From: JBBRUG01 sp038247995
Lineage (GTDB): Bacteria; Chloroflexota; Chloroflexia; Chloroflexales; Chloroflexaceae
DNA: 29,905 bases
Assembly (NCBI GenBank): GCA_038247995.1
Contig: JBBRUG010000027.1
Coordinates: 1 to 29,905, forward strand
Direction: 5' to 3'
Translations under genes and position numbers: made by a program
Shown: piece by piece, positions 21,354 through 28,278 of the stretch
Position numbering within the stretch: position 1 is the first letter of the stretch
Layout of the letters: each line of letters opens with the position of its first letter
The notes under the pieces: model-generated
Told to the model about the DNA's origin: nothing
Seen by the model: only the letters and a program-made list of their open reading frames with translations
Database searches by the model: none

Positions 21354-23353
21354 AATTCCTCCGCATCAGGGCGCTCAAGCGCGCTGAGCGCCGCAGCGAT
21401 CGAGCGCACTGCGTCCGGGCCGATCTCGCCCGTACGCTCCAAAGCGCATAACGCATTCCGGCGTGCGGTTAAAACATTCCGCGCCACAGCAGCGCTCAGA
21501 CTCTCGGTTGCTACCGCCGTGAGCATATCGAGGGCATCGCGAGCGCGGCCCTGCTCGAAGGCAGTCTGCGAGCGCTCGATGGCTGCACCAGCTTCGGTAT
21601 CACGCTGCAGGCCAACTTCAATCGCCGCGGCCAGTTCAGGCCAACCCCCAGGCGGCGGGTAGGCGGCATACAGGGCCAGGTCGCTCTGCACAGTTGCATA
21701 AGCGGCGTGAGCAGCTACCCAACGCCGCCGCCGAAGCGCGGTAGTCAGGATCGCCGCCTGCTCCATAGCCTGAGCGCGCAGCTTGCCGCCCAGTTCAAGA
21801 TCGGCTTCCAGGGCGTATTGCGCAGCCCCGACGAGGCGCGGATCACGGCGATCAGCCCAGACCCGGCGCAGGATCGCCAGCGCCTGCTCAACGCTCCCGG
21901 CCCAGACGGCTGCATCGGCGCGAGCAATGGCTTCGTCTACGGCCGCGCGTGTGGTTGCCGTAGCACGCACAGCGCTATTCAGGCGGATCAGGTCGAGGCG
22001 CTGACGCAGCGCTTCGGGCGTCTGATCGGCGCCGTTCCAGATCAGGTCGTTGGCTTCGGCCCGCGCAGCAGCCTGCCAACGCAGTTCACCCTCGGCGGTA
22101 GGCACAGCCCAGGCGAGACGCACTGTGTGCGGACGCAAGCGGCCTTCGTACTCTGCGGCGCCATCGAGCAGGAGCAGTTCGCTGATATAGCGCCGCCCGC
22201 CGCGTTTCTGCACGTGAATAACGACATGAAAATTGTCGCAGGCGTCCTCTAGCGCGTTCGTGCGCCGACCCTCGTAGATATACGCCCCCGGCATCGCAGC
22301 ACAATCAGCAAAACGCTGGATCGCACGGGCCGCCGAACGAGCATGGATCGTGGTTACAACGGCGTGGCCGCTGACAGCGACGGCCAGAATCGCCCCGGCC
22401 TCTTCGGCGCGGGTCTCGCCGGGCGCAACCAGCGAGGGCGTCTGGCGCAACACTTCCTTGGCCGCCCGCCCGAATGCGCCGCGTTCGAGAGCACTCTGCA
22501 CGAGTTCACGTGTCCAGGTGGGATGGCGCACATTGATCTCCAGGGCGTTGTCTTCAATCGTGACCACATGCGGCTGCCCAGGCCACGAGTTGACGATCGC
22601 CTCCAGCAAGGCCGTCTTGCCGCTGCCGGTTTCGCCGGCGATCAGGAACGAAGAACCAGCGCGCACGAGCAGGCGCAACAGATCGCCGACAGCCGGATCA
22701 CATGCGCCGCGGCTCAGCACATCGTCGAGCGTCCAGGCATTGCGCCGCCCGCGCCGGATGCAGATCAGCGCCGTATCTTCCGGCGTGCAAGGCGGAATCG
22801 TGACGTGCATGCGCGTGCCGTGAGCGAGAGGTAAGGTATCTTGCGGGCGGCTGCGGTCGAGCGGAACGTTGAGCCGCGCGGCAAGCAGCAGCGCACGATC
22901 GAGCGCCTGGCGCGCAGCACTGAACCGCTCGGGAACCAGCGCAAAGTCGCCGCCTTCTTCTTGCACCATAATCAGGTCGCCGATAATTTTCACTTCCTGG
23001 ATGCGCTCATCGTCGAGGTAGGGTTGGGCCGGCCCCCAACCAAGTGCGTCGTGAAAGAGCCGCAGCAGCGTCGCTTCATCGGTGGGCAGGGTACGCAACG
23101 GGCCATATCCCTGCTCGACTTGCGTTCCGATGACTGTCCGCAAGACGCGCAGAACCGCCGGATCGCGCAGGGCAGCAGGCGCGACAGGATCGAGCAGCGC
23201 GGTGTCGATCTGATCAAGCAGCGTGTCGCGCACGGCCTGGAGAATGCCTGGTTCGACAGGTGCGTCACGTTCTGGGCGGCGGGTTGATTGGGCAGCGCTC
23301 ATTGTCGCCAGTCCGCCATCTTCAATGACGACGAGGGTTCGTGGTGGATGCAT
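21350..23353 (-). CDS. Second CpaF/TadA-like ATPase with helical C-terminal extension
   Basis: A 667-residue protein. The N-terminal 230 residues resemble the CpaF N-terminal region (PYLDDERIQEVKIIG at 111-125). The ATPase core has Walker A GETGSGKT (240-247), an Asp/Glu box TIEDNALEIN (265-274), a Walker-B-like LVAPGETRAEEA (308-319, with the usual IIVGE altered to VAPGE) and a His box SGHAVVTTIHAR (328-339). The final roughly 270 residues are Ala-rich helices with TPR-like pairs and have no counterpart in ordinary TadA. The ATG has GGAG 6 bases upstream. It is coupled to tadB. A second motor, a regulator of TadA or an assembly/retraction partner are possible. Confidence 0.82.
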   Translation of the reverse strand: MHPPRTLVVIEDGGLATMSAAQSTRRPERDAPVEPGILQAVRDTLLDQIDTALLDPVAPAALRDPAVLRVLRTVIGTQVEQGYGPLRTLPTDEATLLRLFHDALGWGPAQPYLDDERIQEVKIIGDLIMVQEEGGDFALVPERFSAARQALDRALLLAARLNVPLDRSRPQDTLPLAHGTRMHVTIPPCTPEDTALICIRRGRRNAWTLDDVLSRGACDPAVGDLLRLLVRAGSSFLIAGETGSGKTALLEAIVNSWPGQPHVVTIEDNALEINVRHPTWTRELVQSALERGAFGRAAKEVLRQTPSLVAPGETRAEEAGAILAVAVSGHAVVTTIHARSAARAIQRFADCAAMPGAYIYEGRRTNALEDACDNFHVVIHVQKRGGRRYISELLLLDGAAEYEGRLRPHTVRLAWAVPTAEGELRWQAAARAEANDLIWNGADQTPEALRQRLDLIRLNSAVRATATTRAAVDEAIARADAAVWAGSVEQALAILRRVWADRRDPRLVGAAQYALEADLELGGKLRAQAMEQAAILTTALRRRRWVAAHAAYATVQSDLALYAAYPPPGGWPELAAAIEVGLQRDTEAGAAIERSQTAFEQGRARDALDMLTAVATESLSAAVARNVLTARRNALCALERTGEIGPDAVRSIAAALSALERPDAEEL

Positions 23354-23388
23354 GGAAGCTCCGATGAGATGAGTGGTGAGGGATTGTT

Positions 23389-23444
23389 GGGGCGCGTCGC
23401 GATGCGCTTGTACGAGTTCTATCCTGGGGTGCGTCGTGATGCGC
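23389..23444. repeat. Two near-identical GGGG-YGCGTCGYGATGCGC units
   Basis: 19-bp units at 23389-23407 and 23426-23444 match at 17 of 19 positions. Each holds a near-palindrome around TCGCGA/TCGTGA. They fill the gap between the TadZ and extended-ATPase genes. Confidence 0.75.
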
Positions 23445-23445
23445 G

Positions 23446-24726
23446 TTAGGTGCTCGCAGCCGGCTGATTGGGCGCGATGAGGCTGCGCTCAGGGCGGAAG
23501 CGCGCATTCAGACGCTGCAAAAGGCTCACTTTGGGCAAGGGCAGTTGCGGGCTCAGGCCCAGACGTGTGCAGAGCGCATCGACGACCTGATGGGCGGCGA
23601 TGGCAAAAGCGGTGTGTGGGCCGATGTCGAGCATCGCAATGTAGCCGTCGTGCTCGTCGGAGCGGCTGGCGAGACGCGGATCGCGCGGCAGAATGCCCAA
23701 CGGCTGAACCTGCGAATAACGCCGTGCGAAGAGGGCACGCACATCGGCGACACTGACCGTTACCCCGCGCTCAGGCTCCATGAACAGCAGCATGCAGTGA
23801 TCGAGCTTGTCGGGAGCGTGATCGCGGAAGTGGTCGAGCATATGGCCCACACCCATGCGCTCGCGGGCGCCGGGCGGGCAGGGCAGCACCACTGTGCCGC
23901 CGCACTGGAGCGTGTGGGTCGCATACGGACGGCGCAAATAATCGGGCGGCGTGTCGATCAGCACCAGATCGTAGCCGTCGAGCGTGCTGACGCCCTGATA
24001 GAAGCCCTGCCAGTCGGGCAGGCGTACATCGTTTTCGGCGCGAGCGACAGCGTGCGAACCGATCAGAAAGTCGATTGCGCCCCACCCGGCTGTGTTCGGT
24101 TGGGTCTGTTCGGGCTGGAAAATGAAGGGCTTGATACCGGTGGCGTTCCAATGCGCCGGGCCGCGCTGAACGAGGTGCAGATACGACGGCGCGCTGGAAG
24201 GAATGCGGAAGGCCGGTACCAGGCCGGGATTCGAAATATCGCCGTCCCAGACGAGCACGCGCAAGCCGCGCCGGCGCAACCCCTCGGCGAGCACGCAGGT
24301 GGCAAATGTCTTGCCGATGCCGCCTTTGGCTGCACCAACCGCAACCATCGGCAGATCACGGCCCGTTGTGCCGCGTTGCATGCCGAGCCGTTCGGCAAGC
24401 CAGGCGACAACCAGCGCCGGGTCGCGTTCACTCGTGGCAGCGATCCCGGCACTGCGCAGTTCGTCGAGGGCAGTACGCGCCGGGCCACACACATTAACCA
24501 GCACCGCAACGCCGGCCTCACGCGCCAGGCTGATCGTGCGCCAGAGTTCGGGCAAGCTGATTGCGCGGGTGTCATCGAGATAGATCGCCTCGGGCGGGCG
24601 CTCCCCGCTGAGCAGGCGCTGCACCTGATCGAGGCGCGAGGGCGCCAGAACTGCCAGATCGCGCAACAACTCAGCTTCGGCCTGGAGGCCTTCGAGCGCA
24701 CTGAAGATAATTAGTTCCACGCGCAT
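23446..24726 (-). CDS. tadZ: TadZ/CpaE-like ParA-family ATPase
   Basis: A 426-residue protein. The first 120 residues resemble a receiver-like domain (AIYLDDTRAISLPELWRTISLA...VLVNV). The ATPase domain then starts with a deviant Walker A KGGIGKT (134-140), followed by LVWDGDISNPGLVPAF, VLIDTPPDYLRRP and later FMEPERGVTV. TadZ/CpaE proteins position the pilus machine at its site. Start 24726 has AAAGGA 4 bases away; the longer frame to 24792 crosses a hairpin. It is in order between the two CpaF-like ATPase genes. Confidence 0.88.
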   Translation of the reverse strand: MRVELIIFSALEGLQAEAELLRDLAVLAPSRLDQVQRLLSGERPPEAIYLDDTRAISLPELWRTISLAREAGVAVLVNVCGPARTALDELRSAGIAATSERDPALVVAWLAERLGMQRGTTGRDLPMVAVGAAKGGIGKTFATCVLAEGLRRRGLRVLVWDGDISNPGLVPAFRIPSSAPSYLHLVQRGPAHWNATGIKPFIFQPEQTQPNTAGWGAIDFLIGSHAVARAENDVRLPDWQGFYQGVSTLDGYDLVLIDTPPDYLRRPYATHTLQCGGTVVLPCPPGARERMGVGHMLDHFRDHAPDKLDHCMLLFMEPERGVTVSVADVRALFARRYSQVQPLGILPRDPRLASRSDEHDGYIAMLDIGPHTAFAIAAHQVVDALCTRLGLSPQLPLPKVSLLQRLNARFRPERSLIAPNQPAAST

Positions 24727-24754
24727 GATTCCTTTCGTGAGAAGCGGATCGCTG

Positions 24755-24795
24755 GCTGTGCAGTGCGGGCAACTTCGCTGCCCGAACCGCACAGC
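24755..24795. repeat. Two-part hairpin between tadA and tadZ
   Basis: Outer arms GCTGTGC (24755-24761) and GCACAGC (24789-24795) and inner arms CGGGCA/TGCCCG (24766-24771 and 24779-24784). No T run follows on the minus strand; it may be a processing or stability element inside the operon. Confidence 0.7.
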
Positions 24796-24801
24796 AGGAC
24801 C

Positions 24802-26001
24802 TTATAAGCGCCCTAAGCCCCACGCAGCGTTGACGTTGCCGACGCGGATGAGTTGATCGCTGTACGGGTCGTGTTGGAATAGCGGGTTGGTCGGAAAGTG
24901 ATCGCCGCTTTGGCCTTGCGCGCCCTGACGTAAGACTTCTTCGACCGCCAGCACACTCCGCCGGCCGGAAGGCGTGCGTCCGATATGCGCGACGATCAAA
25001 CTAACGGCGTCGGAGGTGATCAGGCCGCGCGAAATTGCCGCCGCCGATTGCCCGCCGCCGCCCGCCTCGGCGGCCAGGCCGAGCATCGCCATGCGCTCCA
25101 GGTTGCGCAGCGCGCCCTGGATATTGGTCGCGTGGATCGTGCCGACGCCGGGATGGCCGGTAGCCGCCGCTTGCAGCAAAGCCATCGCCTCGCCGCCGCG
25201 CACCTCGCCGACAATGATGTAGTTCGGCTTCTGGCGCAGGGTAAATTTCACCGCCTTGCTGAAGGCGCCGGGATCGTCGCTGAACACTTCCAGATGCACG
25301 CTATTGGGGCTGCGCGGGAGTTCGCCGCCGTCCTCGACAAAAATCAGGCGTTGATTGCGCCCAAGCGCTTGCGTGAGCGCGGCAGTAAGCGTCGTTTTGC
25401 CGCTGCCGGTTGCCCCGGCCACCAGCACCGACGCTCCAGCGCTCAACGCTTCGAGAAACAGATCGGCGGCCTCGCGGCTGAGCGTGTTGGCGTAGACCAT
25501 GTCGTCGAGCGTGCGCCAGCGCTCGGGCAGCAGACGAATAGCGATTGTGCCGCCGTCGCGCGAGGTAGGCGCGGCGGTAACCGCATAGCGTAGCCGGTCG
25601 GCCACACCCTGGATCATTGGCGCCGGCCAGGGCGCATCGGCGTTGCACGCAGCCAACTTGTGGCTGCGGAGCAACAATTGGCGCTGCGTCCAGGCGATCC
25701 AGTCTGGGTGGACGACAACGCCGGTGTCGGCCATCGCGCCGCGCTGGATAACGAAAAACGGGGCGTGCGGCGGGCCGTTGAACAGGATATCGGATACCTC
25801 GTGCTCAGGGTCGCGCCAGATCTCCAGCGGGCCAAACCAGCTGATCTGCGCCCAGTCGCTGCCGGTCAGTTCAGCACCGACGCCCATGCGAGCAAAGACA
25901 TCGGCGGGCGAATGACGCCACGCATCGCGCAGACGGCCGGTGCGCAAGAGGAGTTGCAACTCTTCGGTGATGGCAGTCGTGTCGGTTGGAGTGAGGTGCA
26001 T
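24802..26001 (-). CDS. tadA: Tad pilus motor ATPase
   Basis: A 399-residue CpaF/TadA-family secretion ATPase. An N-terminal domain with ISWFGPLEIWRDPEHEVSDILFNGPP (about 53-78, shown as pattern) precedes the core: Walker A GATGSGKT (196-203), Asp box IFVEDGGELP (220-229), Walker B YIIVGEVRGGEA (261-272) and His box TGHPGVGTIHATN (281-293). All catalytic features are standard. TadA forms a hexamer that powers pilus extension at the cytoplasmic face. The start lacks a clear ribosome site, and the leader contains a period-7 repeat (26027-26075). Confidence 0.93.
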   Translation of the reverse strand: MHLTPTDTTAITEELQLLLRTGRLRDAWRHSPADVFARMGVGAELTGSDWAQISWFGPLEIWRDPEHEVSDILFNGPPHAPFFVIQRGAMADTGVVVHPDWIAWTQRQLLLRSHKLAACNADAPWPAPMIQGVADRLRYAVTAAPTSRDGGTIAIRLLPERWRTLDDMVYANTLSREAADLFLEALSAGASVLVAGATGSGKTTLTAALTQALGRNQRLIFVEDGGELPRSPNSVHLEVFSDDPGAFSKAVKFTLRQKPNYIIVGEVRGGEAMALLQAAATGHPGVGTIHATNIQGALRNLERMAMLGLAAEAGGGGQSAAAISRGLITSDAVSLIVAHIGRTPSGRRSVLAVEEVLRQGAQGQSGDHFPTNPLFQHDPYSDQLIRVGNVNAAWGLGRL

Positions 26002-26026
26002 AGTGAGTAATGGGTGCGCTTCGCGC

Positions 26027-26075
26027 AGTGATCCGTGACGAGTGATGCGTGACGAGTGACCAATGACGAGTGATA
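26027..26075. repeat. Seven-unit heptamer array upstream of tadA
   Basis: Exactly seven 7-bp units (AGTGATC, CGTGACG, AGTGATG, CGTGACG, AGTGACC, AATGACG, AGTGATA), i.e. alternating forms of NRTGAYN. On the minus strand it precedes the tadA start by 25 bases. The period matches the array at 4242-4423. Confidence 0.9.
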
Positions 26076-26080
26076 GGCCT

Positions 26081-26127
26081 AAACATCTGATGATCTGATG
26101 ATCTGATGATCTGATGATCTGATGTTT
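26081..26127. repeat. CTGATGAT octamer array with inverted ends
   Basis: Four full CTGATGAT units (26087-26118) and a partial fifth, framed by AAACATC and GATGTTT, so the whole 47-bp block is bounded by a 7-bp inverted repeat. It lies 13 bp from the cpaB stop. Confidence 0.95.
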
Positions 26128-26140
26128 ATTCTTCCTTCAT

Positions 26141-27016
26141 CTACGGAAGTACCGCACCAGGCAGGGCATAATTGGCGCCGGGAAGGCTGGTTAAGCCATC
26201 CGGTTGGGCCTCAGGCGTGGGCACGGGTGCGGTCAACTCAGTACTGTTCACCTGGCCGGCGTCGAGCCGGTTGAGGAAGGCCAGCGGGTCGGAGGTGTTG
26301 CCGTAGCGCTCGCCCCAGAGTTGCAATCCGGCGGCTTGCAGCGCCCAGACGGTATGCGATTGATAGGGCGTCAGTTCGAGGTAGGCCAGGCCTGCGGTTT
26401 CATCGACGTAGAGCACACGCACCGAACTGAGCAGGCGGCAGGCGTAGGCCCGCGGTTGGGCCGGGCTGTTGGCGGGCGTCACTACCGTCGGCGAACGGCC
26501 GGCGGCGGCGCTACGCGCAGTATCACACACGATCGGGTCGCCGGTGGGATCGTTGAAACCAATGTTTACCTTGTCGCGAAAGCTAATCGGGCCGATTGTG
26601 CTGGTGGAGAAGGGCAACGGCACCATATTAGCGGTAAGCTGCTGGCCATTGGGGTAAACCGGCTGATCCGGCGGTGTGGCGAGCAACATGGCCGGCTGGA
26701 CGACATCATTGGCGCCCAAATCGCGGGCGGCATACTGCCCGATAATCGCGCCCGCATCGGCAATCCCTTGAAGCTGGATCGGACGATGCAACGGCAGTTC
26801 AATTGCGCTTACGTCGTCGGCGGTGATCTGGTGGCCGAAGGGCACATCGCGGGCGAGGATCACAACCCGTTCGGTGCGGCGACTCTCCAGGTAGCCCAGC
26901 ACCGCAAAGCCGATCGCAGCGAGCAAGCCGACAGCGAGCAGAATAGTGGGTAGTGGGTTAACGCGCTTGCGGGCGAGGGCCTGGCTCAAAGGCGTGTTGG
27001 GAGCAGTGGCGGCCAT
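26141..27016 (-). CDS. cpaB: CpaB/RcpC-like pilus assembly protein
   Basis: A 291-residue protein with a short cytoplasmic tail, one membrane helix (about 23-42) and an SAF domain: VVILARDVPFGHQITADDVSAIELP (about 51-75, as pattern), then AIIGQYAARDLGANDVVQPAMLL. The C-terminal half has RVLYVDETAGLAYLELTPYQSHTVWALQAA, also typical of CpaB. In other systems it links the inner membrane machine to the outer channel; here no secretin is seen. The ATG has a strong AAGGAG. Conserved family, diverged sequence. Confidence 0.88.
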   Translation of the reverse strand: MAATAPNTPLSQALARKRVNPLPTILLAVGLLAAIGFAVLGYLESRRTERVVILARDVPFGHQITADDVSAIELPLHRPIQLQGIADAGAIIGQYAARDLGANDVVQPAMLLATPPDQPVYPNGQQLTANMVPLPFSTSTIGPISFRDKVNIGFNDPTGDPIVCDTARSAAAGRSPTVVTPANSPAQPRAYACRLLSSVRVLYVDETAGLAYLELTPYQSHTVWALQAAGLQLWGERYGNTSDPLAFLNRLDAGQVNSTELTAPVPTPEAQPDGLTSLPGANYALPGAVLP

Positions 27017-27167
27017 TGGGATCTCCTTAGCATTCGACAGTTTGGGTCGCTACAATGACGGACAAGCGGACAGAGTAAGAAATTATTGGCGAATTGATTC
27101 GACCGTTCACATAGACAAATCGATCAGTGGGTCGCCCCTCCAATCCGGACATTCGCCAACAATATCG
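27017..27167. other. Gap between TadE/G-like gene and cpaB
   Basis: 151 bp with a 9-bp inverted repeat TTGGCGAAT (27086-27094) and ATTCGCCAA (27151-27159) and no visible gene. It could hold a secondary promoter for the cpaB-to-tadC part. Confidence 0.4.
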
Positions 27168-27716
27168 TCACCGGGACACCAGATCGAGCGTATCGGCGGC
27201 GGTAATGAGCGGGTGGTAGATGCCCCAGCCGACAATGCCGCGCATGCGGGGGCGGACTTCGGCGCAGATCAAGGGCGTGGTTTCCGTAACCGGCTGCACG
27301 GCAGTACTGGTATAACTACACGTGCCGCCGCGGGGCAGAACCGTCCAGCGCACCCGATTGGCCAGCGCTCCAGCGGGCTCATCAAGGCCACGCACGCCGG
27401 TAAGATTGACCAGGAGGAAGCGCTCGGCAGTGGCAAGCAGCGCCTTGCATGGGCTGTTCTGCGCTACAGTGACATTGCGGCACTCACCGGCGCGCAAGCT
27501 GCCTTCGGCCCGCGCCAGCGCTGCATAGTCGAGCAATTGGACTGTTGAGCGGGTAGCTTGTTGAAGCGCGTCTTCGAGCATTGCGACTTCCAACCAGCGC
27601 TCGGCCACTTCGACAACGAGCAGAGTGAACGCCATCAGGAAGGGCAGGATCACGGCGACAAGCACGGCGGATTGGCCGCGTTGGCGGGCGGAGCGAGCGC
27701 TGGAAACGATGCGCAT
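27168..27716 (-). CDS. TadE/TadG-like pseudopilin
   Basis: A 182-residue protein with a basic N-terminus (RSARQRGQSAVLVAV) leading into one hydrophobic helix (about 17-37), then an amphipathic helix (LEVAMLEDALQQATRSTVQLLDYAAL) and a Cys-containing outer part with four cysteines. This is the TadE/TadG pattern, in which membrane-held pseudopilins or assembly factors are encoded after the ATPase genes or before them. The start shares a TAATG with the stop of the upstream TadE-like gene. Whether it is TadE or TadF/G cannot be told by eye. Confidence 0.78.
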   Translation of the reverse strand: MRIVSSARSARQRGQSAVLVAVILPFLMAFTLLVVEVAERWLEVAMLEDALQQATRSTVQLLDYAALARAEGSLRAGECRNVTVAQNSPCKALLATAERFLLVNLTGVRGLDEPAGALANRVRWTVLPRGGTCSYTSTAVQPVTETTPLICAEVRPRMRGIVGWGIYHPLITAADTLDLVSR

Positions 27717-28177
27717 TACTGTTGATCCCGCTCGGCGGCGCGGGTAGCGCTCGCACTGATCTGAAAACTGTTGAAGCCGGGCAGGGGCGTCCAGAATGCG
27801 CCGCTGTAGTTAATCTGCACCGTGACGGCATCGTAGCGCCGGCAGGGCGTGCGGTCACAGGTGGCGCTAATCTGCGCCGCAGCGGAGCGCGTGCCGATCC
27901 CGCTGTCGATCACATCGGCGGCGGTAGCATAGGCGGCGGCGGGCGTACCGCCGGCGAGGGCGGCCTGATGCGCAGCTGCGCGAGCTGCCTGGTTGATTGT
28001 GTAGTTGGCCAGGAGCAACTGGCCTACCGACACGAGGCCCAGGATCACCAGCAACAGCACCGGCAGCACGATCACCATTTCGACGAGCGCCTGGCCAGGC
28101 CGACGAGTACGACGGCGGGGCGGCAGTGTGTGACGATACGGCACAAGCGGGTAGGAGCGGCGAGAGTTGTAGAGCAT
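27716..28177 (-). CDS. tadE: TadE-like pseudopilin
   Basis: A 153-residue protein. A basic N-terminus rich in Arg and Pro precedes RRPGQALVEMVIVLPVLLLVI, the classic TadE start with a Glu in the hydrophobic helix (about 27-53), then ANYTINQAARAAAHQAALAGG, and a Cys pair in the outer domain. Start 28177 (MLYNSRRS) has an AAGGGG site; the earlier frame to 28210 enters the hairpin at 28196-28228. It is coupled to the next pseudopilin by TAATG. Confidence 0.88.
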   Translation of the reverse strand: MLYNSRRSYPLVPYRHTLPPRRRTRRPGQALVEMVIVLPVLLLVILGLVSVGQLLLANYTINQAARAAAHQAALAGGTPAAAYATAADVIDSGIGTRSAAAQISATCDRTPCRRYDAVTVQINYSGAFWTPLPGFNSFQISASATRAAERDQQ

Positions 28178-28195
28178 AGACGACCCCTTTTTTCC

Positions 28196-28228
28196 GGCCG
28201 AAGCAGCCACTACGCGACTGCTTCGGCC
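28196..28228. repeat. GGCCGAAGCAG/CTGCTTCGGCC hairpin
   Basis: Perfect 11-bp arms (28196-28206 and 28218-28228) with an 11-base loop, between the DUF11-repeat gene and tadE. It shares its GGCCGAAGC end with the 4162-4230 inverted repeat. On the minus strand it is followed by A and G, so it is not a classical terminator. Confidence 0.8.
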
Positions 28229-28278
28229 TTACACTTTTCTATCGTATGAACCGATTGAGGGGCGATGAAGGTTACGAT

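Noticed and set aside
23545..24714. Plus-strand 389-codon frame opposite tadZ
   Set aside because: It is antisense to a ParA-type ATPase with an intact Walker motif; GC-driven open frame.
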